55,773 nt of DNA from assembly GCA_012517825.1 (NCBI GenBank), contig JAAYUG010000154.1, positions 1 through 55,773 on the forward strand, read 5' to 3'. Shown piece after piece: positions 35,495 through 45,356 of this stretch (position 1 is its first letter; each line of letters opens with the position of its first letter). Origin of the DNA: Bacteroidales bacterium. Its GTDB lineage: Bacteria > Bacteroidota > Bacteroidia > Bacteroidales > JAAYUG01. The translations under genes and the position numbers were made by a program. Under the pieces are notes generated by a model that was given only the letters and a program-made list of their open reading frames with translations, made no database searches and was not told the origin of the DNA.

Positions 35495-36391
35495 ATGAGC
35501 TACCATCAACCTGTCATGCTTTCAGAAAGTATGCAGGCACTTGACATAAAGCCTGATGGGGTTTATGTCGATTTAACTTACGGTGGTGGGGGTCATGCAA
35601 GGGAGATAATGAAGGCTCTGAAGAAGGGGAAACTGATTGCTTTTGATCAGGATCCTGATGTGCGACCTGACATATCGGATGAAGACAGGTTTTATTTCTT
35701 CCGGGCCAATTACAGATTTCTTTCCCATTTTCTCTGCTATCTCGAAATTGAAGCAGTTGATGGGATCTTTGCCGATCTGGGTGTTTCGTGGCATCAGTTT
35801 GATGAACCGGGACGTGGTTTTACCTTTCGCAGTGACGGGCCTCTTGATATGCGCATGAGCCTGCATGGCGACCGGAGTGCCGCTCATCTGGTAAATACGC
35901 TTAGTGAAGAACAACTGCGAACAATTTTTCGGGAATACGGGGAATTGCGCGAAGCAGGATCCATAGCCCGGGCAATTGTAAAGGCCCGCGGCGTCAGGCC
36001 TATCCAGACGACAGCAGAGCTGAATAAGTGCCTGGAAGGTCTGATTCCCGCCCATCTTGCCAATCGTTTCCTGGCAAGAGTCTATCAGGCTCTGCGAATG
36101 GAAGTCAATCAGGAGCAGAAATGCCTGGCGGAAATGCTGGAACAAACACCGCGATGGATAAAACCCGGAGGAAGGCTGGTCATCATCTCCTACCACAGCC
36201 TTGAGGATAGGATGGTGAAGCATTTTATCAGGGCAGGCAATGTGAGGGGTGAAGTGGTAAAAGATTTATACGGAAATCCTGTTGCGCCTTTCCGGCCAAT
36301 AGGTTCTCATGCAGTCAAGCCAACTGAGGAGGAAATAGCTGCCAATCCCCGTGCACGCAGTGCTAAGCTCAGAACCGGAGAAAGAATATAA
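35495..36391 (+). CDS. rsmH: 16S rRNA m4C1402 methyltransferase
   Basis: 298-residue SAM-dependent methyltransferase that N4-methylates C1402 in the ribosomal P site. The SAM loop is YVDLTYGGGGHAREIM at about residue 24. FADLGVSWHQFDEPGRGFTF, the family's MDMR-type motif in PLDMRMS, and the late IISYHSLEDRMVKHF are all present. It is a standard dcw member, also called mraW. ATG 35495 follows the mraZ stop with no gap. Confidence 0.97.
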   Translation: MSYHQPVMLSESMQALDIKPDGVYVDLTYGGGGHAREIMKALKKGKLIAFDQDPDVRPDISDEDRFYFFRANYRFLSHFLCYLEIEAVDGIFADLGVSWHQFDEPGRGFTFRSDGPLDMRMSLHGDRSAAHLVNTLSEEQLRTIFREYGELREAGSIARAIVKARGVRPIQTTAELNKCLEGLIPAHLANRFLARVYQALRMEVNQEQKCLAEMLEQTPRWIKPGGRLVIISYHSLEDRMVKHFIRAGNVRGEVVKDLYGNPVAPFRPIGSHAVKPTEEEIAANPRARSAKLRTGERI

Positions 36392-36393
36392 AA

Positions 36394-36771
36394 ATGAATA
36401 CAACAGACCAGAAAAAAGACAGGGAAACAAAGGAGAAATCCTCCGTTGTTGATGAGGAACTGAAAAGTTTCAGTTTCAAACAAATTATTGACGGGACTCT
36501 CCTTACCCGACAGGCAGTTGTCAGGCAACTTCCGTTCATTCTCTTTCTGGCTATACTGGGGGTGCTTTACATTGCCAACCGGTACAACGCAATGCGAATA
36601 ACCCGCCAGGTGAATGAACTGCAGGCTGAAATCAGGGAACTCAGGGCGCATTCCATAACCATTGCGGCCGAACTGATGAATATGTCGCGGCAGTCGCAGG
36701 TTGCCAGAATGGTTCAGGAAAAGGGCCTTGACCTGAAAGAATCAGTAACGCCCCCCAGGGTACTGAAATAG
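36394..36771 (+). CDS. ftsL: FtsL-like division protein
   Basis: 125-residue bitopic protein. A charged cytoplasmic N-terminus (about 50 residues) is followed by one membrane helix LPFILFLAILGVLYIANRY (about residues 50-68). Then comes a periplasmic coiled coil (VNELQAEIRELRAHSITIAAELMNM). Sequence similarity to FtsL is weak, as usual; the call rests on architecture and on its position between rsmH and ftsI. It would bridge FtsB and FtsW/FtsI in the divisome. Confidence 0.85.
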   Translation: MNTTDQKKDRETKEKSSVVDEELKSFSFKQIIDGTLLTRQAVVRQLPFILFLAILGVLYIANRYNAMRITRQVNELQAEIRELRAHSITIAAELMNMSRQSQVARMVQEKGLDLKESVTPPRVLK

Positions 36772-36783
36772 ATAAAAGTAAGT

Positions 36784-38901
36784 ATGGCTGCGGAGATTAA
36801 AAAGGACATTTTGTGGAGAGTGGGAGTAATCTATTTCGGATTCCTCCTGGGAGGGATTGCTATTATTGGCAGGATTGTATATCTCCAGCTGGCTGAAGGC
36901 AATATCTGGCGCGAAAAAGCTGAAAAACTGGCATGGAAAAACATGATCATTACGCCTCAGCGGGGAGACATTCTTTCTGAAGACGGACGGATTATTTCTA
37001 CCTCCCTGCCGTATTATGAGATCAGGGTGGATATGGCTTCATCGGCCATCAATGATGTTATGTTTCATAAGAGCATTGATTCGCTCAGTTATTGTCTTTC
37101 GCGTCTTTTCCGCGACCGAAGCAAGGAATCGTACAAGGCCGAGCTGGTTTCAGCACGCCGGAATAAAGAAAGATTTCATTTGCTGAAACGCAGAGTGAAT
37201 TATGATGAATTGCACCAGCTGAAAACGTTTCCTTTGTTTCGTCTGGGTCAATACAAAGGCGGGCTGATTGTTCTTCAGGATAACATCCGCTTCATGCCGC
37301 ATGGTGATCTGGCAGCCCGGACCGTAGGATACATAACCAAAAGTGATGAGGGGAACATTGTGGGAATTGAAGGAGCTTACGACGAATACCTCCGGGGGAA
37401 GGAAGGTGTAAGGCTCATGCAGCGGATTCCGGGAGGGCTCTGGATGCCTATCAGCGGCGGAGATCAGGTGGAACCCGAAGATGGGGTGGACGTGGTTACC
37501 ACCATCGACATCAATCTTCAGGACCTTGCAGAAGCCGCTCTCAGGCGACAGCTGGAACTGCACAAGGCGCATCATGGCACTGTGGTGGTAATGGAAGTGA
37601 GTACCGGAGAAATCAGGGCCATGGTCAATCTGGGATTGGATGAACTTGGCCGTTACAGAGAAGTTTACAATTATGCCATCGGTGAAAGCTCTGAACCCGG
37701 TTCCACCTTTAAACTGCCTGCGCTGATGGCGGCTTTTGAGGATCATCTGGTTGAATTAACCGATACGGTGAATACCGGCAGGGGAAAATTCAGGATATAC
37801 GACAAAGAGATCAGGGATGCCCATGATGAAGGGTACGGACTCATTACCGTTAAACAGGTGTTTGAATATTCCTCCAATGTGGGAATGGCAAAGCTCATTA
37901 CAAGGCTTTACAAAAACAGGGAAAAGGATTTTGTTGATCGCCTCTATCATTTTCATTTAAATGAACCGTTGGGAATTGAGCTCAAAGGAGAGGGGAGGCC
38001 GGAAATCCGTTATCCGGGAACAAAGTACTGGTCGGGCATTTCTCTGGCCATGATGGCGCACGGATACGAAGTTCGGCTCACTCCCCTGCAGATTCTGACA
38101 TTTTATAATGCAGTTGCCAACGGCGGTCGTATGATGCGGCCCATGTTTGTCAAAGAGCTTCGTCAGAGAGGGAAAACCATAAAGCGCTTCAGCCCGCAGG
38201 TGATTGATCCGTCCATTTGTTCGAGGTCAACGCTGAAGAAGGCCCGTGCCATGCTCGAAGGAGTCGTGGACAGCGGAACAGCGATGAATCTGAGAAATGC
38301 CTCATGCAAAATTGCCGGAAAAACCGGAACCGCGCAGATTGCTAATCAGAAATTTGGTTACGGGAAACAATACCTGGCGTCGTTTGTGGGATATTTTCCT
38401 GCCGAGGACCCAAAGTATAGCTGTATTGTCTGGGTCAGTTCCCCGTCGAACAGCGTGTATTATGGAAATGTAGTTGCCGGTCCGGTGTTCAGGGAGATTG
38501 CCCAGAAAATTTATGCCACACGAATTGCGGTCGATAATGAAGTAGAGAAAATCGGATGGTTCGATAAGGTTGAACCCCCTTATACCAAAGGCGGTTACTG
38601 GCCGGAACTGGAAAAAGTACTCGATGAGCTTGATATTCCGGTAGAAAAAGGAAATGATGCTTCTTCGCATTGGGTCATCACCCAGAAACAGGATGATAAA
38701 GTGCTCTGTTTCGGGAAACTATATAACCGGAACCTGATGCCTGATGTCAAAGGTCTGGGATTGAAGGATGCATTGTATATTCTTGAAAACTACGGTCTGG
38801 AAGTAACTGTAACAGGAAAAGGAACAGTAGTAAATCAATGGCCTCAGCCGGGGGTAAGAATTCAGAAAGGTGAAACAGTTCAGCTTGAAATGAGTCAATA
38901 G
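36784..38901 (+). CDS. ftsI: Division-specific transpeptidase (PBP3) with PASTA domain
   Basis: 705-residue monofunctional penicillin-binding protein that cross-links septal peptidoglycan. One N-terminal membrane helix (about residues 13-35) precedes the dimerisation domain. The transpeptidase domain has the S307-T-F-K310 nucleophile box (EPGSTFKLPAL), S363-S-N365 (EYSSNVGMAK) and K513-T-G515 (AGKTGTAQ). A C-terminal PASTA domain occupies about residues 640-705 (LMPDVKGLGLKDALYILENYGL). PASTA is common in this position in Bacteroidota but absent from the E. coli protein. The murE start follows 1 bp after the stop. Confidence 0.96.
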   Translation: MAAEIKKDILWRVGVIYFGFLLGGIAIIGRIVYLQLAEGNIWREKAEKLAWKNMIITPQRGDILSEDGRIISTSLPYYEIRVDMASSAINDVMFHKSIDSLSYCLSRLFRDRSKESYKAELVSARRNKERFHLLKRRVNYDELHQLKTFPLFRLGQYKGGLIVLQDNIRFMPHGDLAARTVGYITKSDEGNIVGIEGAYDEYLRGKEGVRLMQRIPGGLWMPISGGDQVEPEDGVDVVTTIDINLQDLAEAALRRQLELHKAHHGTVVVMEVSTGEIRAMVNLGLDELGRYREVYNYAIGESSEPGSTFKLPALMAAFEDHLVELTDTVNTGRGKFRIYDKEIRDAHDEGYGLITVKQVFEYSSNVGMAKLITRLYKNREKDFVDRLYHFHLNEPLGIELKGEGRPEIRYPGTKYWSGISLAMMAHGYEVRLTPLQILTFYNAVANGGRMMRPMFVKELRQRGKTIKRFSPQVIDPSICSRSTLKKARAMLEGVVDSGTAMNLRNASCKIAGKTGTAQIANQKFGYGKQYLASFVGYFPAEDPKYSCIVWVSSPSNSVYYGNVVAGPVFREIAQKIYATRIAVDNEVEKIGWFDKVEPPYTKGGYWPELEKVLDELDIPVEKGNDASSHWVITQKQDDKVLCFGKLYNRNLMPDVKGLGLKDALYILENYGLEVTVTGKGTVVNQWPQPGVRIQKGETVQLEMSQ

Positions 38902-38902
38902 G

Positions 38903-40366
38903 ATGAGAATATTACGCGACATAATTGGCAGACTTCGTATTGAGACGGTATCCGGAAACCTTGACATTCCTGTTAGCCGGATTGTTACGGATTCGAGAAA
39001 TGCCGGGCCGGGAGATCTTTTTGTTGCCGTAAGGGGCACAAAGTATGACGGGCATACGTTTATTTCTCAGGTGATACGGCAGGGGGTTACAGCTGTGGTG
39101 TGCGAAAGATTACCCGAAGATGCTTCCGGGGAAATTACCTGGATAAAGGTTCCTGATACTTCGATGGCTCCGGGACTGCTGGCTTCTGATTTTTACGGAA
39201 ATCCTTCCCATCATCTCAGGATAGTAGGTGTAACCGGAACCAACGGCAAAACGACCACAGCTACTTTGCTGTACCGTTTGTTCAATGCACTGGGCTACAA
39301 AGCCGGTTTAATGTCGACCATCTGCAATTATGTCGGAGAGAAAGTGCTTCCTGCAACGCATACTACACCTGATCCTGTTCAGTTGCAGGGCCTTTTGCAC
39401 CAGATGGTGCAGGAAAACTGCACCCACTGTTTTATGGAGGTCAGCTCGCATGCCGCCCATCAGAACAGGATTGCAGGCATTGATTTTTCAGGGGCGGTAT
39501 TCACCAATCTGACCCATGATCATCTCGACTATCACCAGACATTTGACAATTACTTGCAGGCCAAGAAAAAATTTTTCGATGAACTTCCTTCATCGGCCTT
39601 TGCTCTGGTAAACAAGGATGACCGCAATGGGTTGGTGATGGTTCAGAATACGAAAGCCAACAGGAAAACCTATTCTTTGAAAAGTCCGTCGGATTTTCAT
39701 GCGCGGATTCTGGAAAGCCATATGGAGGGTATGCTTCTGAAAATCGGTCAGCAGGAAGTCTGGACACGTCTGGTCGGAGAATTCAATGCATACAATTTCC
39801 TGGCTGTTTATGCTTCAGCTGTTCTGCTGGGTGAAGAACCCGGGGTTGTTCTGGAAAAAATGAGCCAGATGGAAGGAGTGAGGGGCAGGATTGAACGCCT
39901 CCGTGCTCCCGATGGCAGGATGGTTGTTGTGGATTATGCACATACGCCGGATGCTCTCAAAAATGTTCTGGAAACCTTGTTGCAGATAAGAGGCTCCAAA
40001 CCCTATGCGATAATTGGTGTTATCGGGGCAGGAGGAGACAGGGACAGAACAAAGCGTCCAAAAATGGGCCGTATTGCGGCATCACTCTGCGACCGGCTCA
40101 TTGTTACTTCCGATAATCCGCGGAGCGAAGACCCTGAAATGATTATCGAAGAAATTATAAGTGGAATCGATCCTTCTGACAGGAACAAAGTAATCAGCAT
40201 TGTGAACAGGGCAGAGGCCATCCGGGCAGCATGTCTTATGGCACATCCGGGAGATGTGGTGCTTATAGCCGGTAAAGGACATGAAACATATCAGGAAATA
40301 AAGGGAGTTAAATACCCATTTGATGACATGGAGGAGGTGAAAAAAGCTTTCGGAATCATTGAGTAA
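38903..40366 (+). CDS. murE: UDP-MurNAc-tripeptide synthetase, meso-DAP adding
   Basis: 487-residue Mur ligase that adds the third stem-peptide residue. The ATP loop is VTGTNGKTTTATLLY at about residue 112. The catalytic region has FTNLTHDHLDYHQTF with the carbamylated-lysine zone after it. The amino-acid selecting motif is D-N-P-R (TSDNPRSEDPEM, about residue 403), the hallmark of meso-diaminopimelate enzymes, so the wall should be DAP-type. murF, which usually follows murE, is missing here and mraY comes next. Confidence 0.97.
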   Translation: MRILRDIIGRLRIETVSGNLDIPVSRIVTDSRNAGPGDLFVAVRGTKYDGHTFISQVIRQGVTAVVCERLPEDASGEITWIKVPDTSMAPGLLASDFYGNPSHHLRIVGVTGTNGKTTTATLLYRLFNALGYKAGLMSTICNYVGEKVLPATHTTPDPVQLQGLLHQMVQENCTHCFMEVSSHAAHQNRIAGIDFSGAVFTNLTHDHLDYHQTFDNYLQAKKKFFDELPSSAFALVNKDDRNGLVMVQNTKANRKTYSLKSPSDFHARILESHMEGMLLKIGQQEVWTRLVGEFNAYNFLAVYASAVLLGEEPGVVLEKMSQMEGVRGRIERLRAPDGRMVVVDYAHTPDALKNVLETLLQIRGSKPYAIIGVIGAGGDRDRTKRPKMGRIAASLCDRLIVTSDNPRSEDPEMIIEEIISGIDPSDRNKVISIVNRAEAIRAACLMAHPGDVVLIAGKGHETYQEIKGVKYPFDDMEEVKKAFGIIE

Positions 40367-40378
40367 TGAAAGAAAATT

Positions 40379-41629
40379 ATGTTGTACCATTTGTTTGAAC
40401 ACTTACAAAATGTTGATATTCCAGGGGGGCGCTTATGGGGCTATTTGTCTTTCCGGTCTGCTCTGGCTATTATCACATCCCTGTTGATTTCGTTATTTAT
40501 CGGCAAGCGTATCATTCGCTTGCTTCAGAAGAAACAGATCGGGGAGGTGGTACGCGACCTGGGGCTGGAAGGCCAGCTTCAGAAGAAAGGTACTCCCACC
40601 ATGGGAGGAATTATCATTATTATATCCATTCTGGTTCCTGTTCTGCTTTTTGCCAATCTGACCAATGTGTACATCCTTCTGATGATCATAACAACAGTAT
40701 GGCTTGGTATGATCGGATTTGCCGATGATTATATAAAGGTTTTCCAGCATAACAAAGAAGGGCTTGCAGGTCGCGTTAAGATTCTGGGCCAGGTCATTCT
40801 GGGAATTATCGTCGGAGTGGTTCTGTATACCAGTCCGCAGGCAGTTGTGCGGGAAAAAGTGCGGGGCAGCGATGGTCTTCCCGTGTACAGGGAGATCAGA
40901 AGCCCGGGAAGTGAAACAGTTACAAGAATTTATTTTACAAAACCTGTAAAGACAACAAAAACAACCATTCCTTTTGTAAAGAACCATGAGTTTGATTATG
41001 CATCGCTGGTGAAATTTGCCGGTAAAAATGCAGAAATAGCGGGCTGGATTGTTTTTATCCTTGCCGTAATTTTTATTATAACGGCTGTTTCCAACGGCGC
41101 CAATATGACGGATGGCCTTGATGGCCTTGCAACAGGTACATCAGCCATTATTGGTTTTACCCTTGGCATTTTTGCGTATCTGTCGGGTAATATTATTTAT
41201 GCCGGATACCTTAATATAATGTACATACCCAATGCCGGCGAGCTGGTGGTATTCATGGGGGCATTTATCGGTGCCCTCATTGGCTTTCTCTGGTACAATA
41301 CTTACCCCGCTCAGGTATTCATGGGCGATACCGGAAGTCTGACCCTGGGGGGTATTATTGCCGTATTTGCCATTATTGTCCGCAAAGAACTGCTGATTCC
41401 TATACTCTGCGGAATTTTCTTCGTCGAAAGCCTTTCTGTAATGATGCAGGTGGGATATTTCAAATATACACGGAAAAAATACGGAGAGGGGCGGCGCATT
41501 TTCAAAATGGCACCGCTGCATCATCACTATCAGATGCTGGGATACCCTGAAGCCAAAATTGTTGCGCGCTTCTGGATTGTGCAGATACTCCTGGCAGTTC
41601 TAACAATTGTAACATTAAAAATCAGATAA
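40379..41629 (+). CDS. mraY: Phospho-MurNAc-pentapeptide transferase
   Basis: 416-residue, ten-helix membrane enzyme that forms lipid I. Family motifs are [32 protein letters not shown] (Asp pair), [26 protein letters not shown] and [11 protein letters not shown]. It is about 55 residues longer than the E. coli enzyme because of a periplasmic insertion at about residues 151-196 ([17 protein letters not shown] onward), between helices 4 and 5. This insertion is usual in Bacteroidota. A 33-codon ORF and then murD follow. Confidence 0.97.
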   Translation: MLYHLFEHLQNVDIPGGRLWGYLSFRSALAIITSLLISLFIGKRIIRLLQKKQIGEVVRDLGLEGQLQKKGTPTMGGIIIIISILVPVLLFANLTNVYILLMIITTVWLGMIGFADDYIKVFQHNKEGLAGRVKILGQVILGIIVGVVLYTSPQAVVREKVRGSDGLPVYREIRSPGSETVTRIYFTKPVKTTKTTIPFVKNHEFDYASLVKFAGKNAEIAGWIVFILAVIFIITAVSNGANMTDGLDGLATGTSAIIGFTLGIFAYLSGNIIYAGYLNIMYIPNAGELVVFMGAFIGALIGFLWYNTYPAQVFMGDTGSLTLGGIIAVFAIIVRKELLIPILCGIFFVESLSVMMQVGYFKYTRKKYGEGRRIFKMAPLHHHYQMLGYPEAKIVARFWIVQILLAVLTIVTLKIR

Positions 41630-41632
41630 GAA

Positions 41633-41734
41633 ATGAACCGGGAAAAAGTCAGATATATCGAAAATGAGGGAAACAACAGTTTCCCTGTAAATCAAAGGAA
41701 ACAGGTATCCAACAAAATATTTCCCAGACTATGA
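41633..41734 (+). CDS. Possible 33-residue protein between mraY and murD
   Basis: Open frame ATG 41633 to TGA 41732-41734, giving a basic, Asn-rich peptide that begins MNREKVRYIENEG and ends NKIFPRL. The ATG comes 3 bp after the mraY stop. The TGA overlaps the murD ATG as ATGA, so the frame fills the whole gap exactly and would couple mraY and murD translation. No membrane helix and no known motif. An 8-bp perfect hairpin lies inside it (41667-41686). It may encode a peptide or merely be a coupling leader; conservation would decide. Confidence 0.45.
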   Translation: MNREKVRYIENEGNNSFPVNQRKQVSNKIFPRL

Positions 41735-43071
41735 ATAAGCGAATTGTAATTCTTGGTGCAGGCGAAAGCGGGACAGGAGCCGCCATACTGGCCCGTAAAA
41801 TGGGCTTTGACGTGTTTGTTTCCGACAACGCCTCCATCCAACCCAGGTACAAGGAAATGCTGGTAAGCTACAACATATCCTTTGAAGAGGGGAAGCATAC
41901 TGAACGGCTAATTCTGAATGCCGATGAGGTAATCAAAAGCCCTGGCATTACTGAAAAAGCCCCCATTGTTATTAAACTGCGCAACAAAGGAATCCGGATC
42001 ATTTCGGAGATTGAATTTGCAGCCCGTTTTACTTCGGCAAAAAAAATCTGCATTACCGGAAGCAACGGAAAAACTACCACCACCACCCTGATTCATCATA
42101 TGTTGCGGAAGGCCGGACTGAATGCAGGCCTGGCCGGTAACGTAGGAAAAAGTTTCGCCTTGCAGGTGGCCACAGAAAATTACGATTATTATGTCATTGA
42201 GCTAAGCAGTTTTCAGCTCGACGGAATGTATGATTTCAAGGCTGATATTGCCATCCTGCTCAACATAACAGCGGATCATCTCGACCGGTACGAGTACAGT
42301 CTGGAAAAGTATGCCGAATCGAAGTTCCGGATCACCCAGAATCTTGAGGAAGACAACTTCTTTATTTTCTGCCGGGATGATGAGATTACCATACGGCATC
42401 TGGAAAAGATAGTGATGAAAGCACGTCAGCTGGGGTTCACCAGAAAGAATGAACCTGCTGACGGAGCCTGGGTAGACGAAAATGATACCATGCGCATCCG
42501 TTTTGATGATGTTGATTTTTCCATGTCGCTGGCTGAACTGGCTTTAAAAGGCAAACACAATACTTACAATTCTATGGCTGCCGGAATAACCGGGAACGTG
42601 CTGAAAATTAAAAAAGAAATTATCCGCGAAAGTCTGATGGATTTCCGTGGTGTGGAACACCGTCTTGAACCGGTACTGAAAGTTCACGGGATACAGTTTA
42701 TCAATGATTCCAAAGCTACCAATGTGAATTCAGCCTGGTATGCACTGGAGAGCATGCATACACCGGTGATATGGATTGCCGGAGGTGTGGATAAAGGCAA
42801 TGATTATTCCGAACTCCTTGACCTTGTTAAGGAAAAAGTGCGTGCTATCGTTTGCCTTGGCGTTGATAACAAAAAACTGCACGAAGCATTCGAAGGGGTT
42901 GTGGAAACCATGGTCGACTGCACTTCCATGAAAGATGCTGTTCGTTCAGCATATTATCTGGCCAAGGATGGTGACACGGTGCTCTTGTCTCCTGCCTGTG
43001 CCAGTTTTGATCTGTTTAAAAATTATGAAGACAGAGGTAAACAGTTTAAAGAATGTGTAAGAGAATTATAG
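41731..43071 (+). CDS. murD: UDP-MurNAc-L-alanine:D-glutamate ligase
   Basis: 446-residue Mur ligase adding D-glutamate, the second stem-peptide residue. The N-terminal nucleotide-binding part starts IVILGAGESGTGAAILA. The ATP loop is CITGSNGKTTTTTLIHHML at about residue 109. Later motifs are NITADHLDRY and the MEVLGVEHR-like LMDFRGVEHRLEPV with NDSKATNVNSA. The ATG overlaps the end of the upstream 33-codon frame. ftsW follows 1 bp after the stop. Confidence 0.97.
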   Translation: MNKRIVILGAGESGTGAAILARKMGFDVFVSDNASIQPRYKEMLVSYNISFEEGKHTERLILNADEVIKSPGITEKAPIVIKLRNKGIRIISEIEFAARFTSAKKICITGSNGKTTTTTLIHHMLRKAGLNAGLAGNVGKSFALQVATENYDYYVIELSSFQLDGMYDFKADIAILLNITADHLDRYEYSLEKYAESKFRITQNLEEDNFFIFCRDDEITIRHLEKIVMKARQLGFTRKNEPADGAWVDENDTMRIRFDDVDFSMSLAELALKGKHNTYNSMAAGITGNVLKIKKEIIRESLMDFRGVEHRLEPVLKVHGIQFINDSKATNVNSAWYALESMHTPVIWIAGGVDKGNDYSELLDLVKEKVRAIVCLGVDNKKLHEAFEGVVETMVDCTSMKDAVRSAYYLAKDGDTVLLSPACASFDLFKNYEDRGKQFKECVREL

Positions 43072-43072
43072 C

Positions 43073-44248
43073 ATGACAGGTACACTAAGAAAATATCTGA
43101 AAGGGGATCCGGTAATCTGGATGGTGATTTTCATTCTTTCCATTATCTCCATCCTGGTAGTGTATAGTTCTACCGGAACACTTGCCTACCGTTTTCAGGG
43201 AGGCAATACGGCTTACTACATTCTCAAGCATACGATAATTCTTTTTGTTGGATGGGTGTTCATATATACTATGCATCTGGTACCATATAAGTTTTATGCT
43301 CTGCTGGCCCAGATATTTCTCATTCTCTCAGTGCCGCTTCTTCTTTTCACCCTGTTTCTTGGTACCAGGTTAAATGAAGCTTCGCGCTGGCTTACTTTGC
43401 CGGTAATAGGGCTTACTATTCAGACATCTGATCTTGCCAAACTGGCGTTGATTATGTTTGTGGCGAGAAATCTTGCCATTAAGCAGGAGTCAATTGGTGA
43501 TTTCAGGAATACTTTCTTACCTACCATAATACCGGTTCTGATTATCTGTGCCCTAATTGCTCCGGCAAATCTGTCGACGGCAGTTATGTTGTTTGCTACC
43601 TGTGTGATTCTGATGTTTATCGGCCGTATGCCTGTTTCATACATACTTCTGCTGGGCGTTACTGCTGTGGCAATACTTTCCCTGTTTGTGGCTATTTCTC
43701 TCTGGACCCATTCGGAAGGCAGGGTAAAAACCTGGATTCATCGTATTGAAAGCTTCAGAGGTTCTGACGATGAAGACAGCTACCAGGTAGAGCAGGCGAA
43801 AATAGCCATTGTAACAGGGGGTATTATAGGAAAAGGCCCGGGCAATAGTACACAGAGGAATTTCCTTCCACATCCCTATTCTGATTTCATTTATGCCATT
43901 ATTGTTGAAGAATATGGAATAATTGGAGGGATAGTAGTCGTTCTTCTTTACCTGGTGCTATTTTTCAGGGCAGGTATTCTGGTGAGAAGGAGCAACCGGA
44001 CTTTTCCCGCTTTTCTCTCGGCAGGCTTGGCACTTTTGCTTGTTTTTCAAGCTTTTATCAATATGGGGGTGGCGGTAAATCTGTTGCCTGTAACGGGGCA
44101 GCCATTGCCTCTGGTGAGCATGGGAGGATCGTCACTGTTTTTTACCTGTGCTTCTCTTGGTATTATTTTGAGCGTAAGCCATGGGCTTGATGAAGAAAAG
44201 AAAAAGGAAACAACCATAAATGAAGGAGTACAAACCGATGTCTCTTAG
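43073..44248 (+). CDS. ftsW: Septal SEDS glycosyltransferase
   Basis: 391-residue polytopic protein with about ten helices; polymerises septal glycan together with the FtsI made upstream. SEDS signatures include EASRWLTLPVIGLTIQTSDLAKLALI, APANLSTAVMLFATC, the long loop with GGIIGKGPGNSTQRNFLPHPYSDFIYAIIVEEYGI and NLLPVTGQPLPLVSMGGSS near the end. The essential-type Asp sits in PHPYSDFIYA. The C-terminus overlaps the murG gene by 11 bp, or by 29 bp if the upstream start is used. Confidence 0.96.
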   Translation: MTGTLRKYLKGDPVIWMVIFILSIISILVVYSSTGTLAYRFQGGNTAYYILKHTIILFVGWVFIYTMHLVPYKFYALLAQIFLILSVPLLLFTLFLGTRLNEASRWLTLPVIGLTIQTSDLAKLALIMFVARNLAIKQESIGDFRNTFLPTIIPVLIICALIAPANLSTAVMLFATCVILMFIGRMPVSYILLLGVTAVAILSLFVAISLWTHSEGRVKTWIHRIESFRGSDDEDSYQVEQAKIAIVTGGIIGKGPGNSTQRNFLPHPYSDFIYAIIVEEYGIIGGIVVVLLYLVLFFRAGILVRRSNRTFPAFLSAGLALLLVFQAFINMGVAVNLLPVTGQPLPLVSMGGSSLFFTCASLGIILSVSHGLDEEKKKETTINEGVQTDVS

Positions 44249-45356
44249 AATCATCATAAGCGGAGGAGGTACAGGGGGACATGTTTTTCCGGCACTGGCC
44301 ATTGCCCATGCGATCAGAAAAATGCGTCCCGGGACAGATATTTTGTTCATAGGGGCATTGGGAAAACTTGAAATGGAGAAAATTCCGGCGGCAGGGTATC
44401 CCATCGTGGGTCTGCCTGTGATCGGAATGCCCCGAAAGCTCAGTTTCCGGTTTGTTCCTTTTTTGATGAAATGGATGCTGAGCCTGATGAAAGCAAGAAA
44501 GATCCTTAAAAAATTCAAGCCGCACGCTGTCATCGGTGTGGGAGGATATGCCAGTGCACCGGTTCTCCAGATGGCAGTCAGGATGAATATCGTAACCGTT
44601 ATTCAGGAACAAAACAGTTATGCCGGTTTGGTGAATCGTTCCCTGGCCACCAAAGTCAATCGTATTTGCGTGGCCTATCAGGGGATGGAAAAATACTTCC
44701 CGCCTGAAAAAATCGTATTTACGGGAAATCCGGTGAGAACAAGTATTCTTCAATGCAGTGCGCTCAGAAAGGAGGCACTGGAACATTTTGACCTTACTGA
44801 AGAAAGGCCGGTAATTCTTGTTCTTGGAGGAAGTCTGGGTGCAGGTACTATCAACCGGAGTGTAGCAAAAAACATCAAATTGCTCCAATCTCATAATGTG
44901 CAGGTTATATGGCAATGTGGAGAAGCATACAGTAAGGAAGCCGGAAGCCAGATTGCTGAAAATACTGAGGAAAACAAAATCCGCCTTGTGCCTTTTATTG
45001 AGCGGATGGAACTGGCGTATGCAGCAGCCGACATCATTATTTCCCGTGCCGGTGCAGGTACCATTTCAGAATTATGTGTTGTTGGGAAACCGTCTATCCT
45101 GATACCTTCGCCGAATGTTGCCGAAGACCATCAGACAAAAAATGCAATGATGCTTGCTTCGGTCGGCGCTGCTATGGTAATTCCCGATGCAGAAGCCGTG
45201 GAAAAACTGATTCCGTCTGCACTGGCCCTCTTGAATGATCCTGGCCGCTGCAGGGCGATGGCGGAAAAAATAAAGGAACTTGCGGTTACCGATGCTGATG
45301 AGCGAATAGCAAAGGTAGTGTTTTCTCTGACTGATACTTTGCAACATGAATCCTGA
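44238..45356 (+). CDS. murG: Lipid II-forming GlcNAc transferase
   Basis: GT28 enzyme that adds GlcNAc to lipid I at the inner membrane face. From ATG 44238 it is 372 residues (MSLRIIISGGGTGGHVFPAL), with the donor/lipid loop GGGTGGH at the N-terminus. VIGVGGYASAPVLQMA, LVLGGSLGA and SRAGAGTISELCVVGKPSILIP follow. An in-frame ATG at 44220 would add six residues; AAGGAG (44222-44227) lies within that extension at good distance from ATG 44238, so the latter is preferred. It overlaps both ftsW and murC. Confidence 0.95.
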   Translation: MSLRIIISGGGTGGHVFPALAIAHAIRKMRPGTDILFIGALGKLEMEKIPAAGYPIVGLPVIGMPRKLSFRFVPFLMKWMLSLMKARKILKKFKPHAVIGVGGYASAPVLQMAVRMNIVTVIQEQNSYAGLVNRSLATKVNRICVAYQGMEKYFPPEKIVFTGNPVRTSILQCSALRKEALEHFDLTEERPVILVLGGSLGAGTINRSVAKNIKLLQSHNVQVIWQCGEAYSKEAGSQIAENTEENKIRLVPFIERMELAYAAADIIISRAGAGTISELCVVGKPSILIPSPNVAEDHQTKNAMMLASVGAAMVIPDAEAVEKLIPSALALLNDPGRCRAMAEKIKELAVTDADERIAKVVFSLTDTLQHES

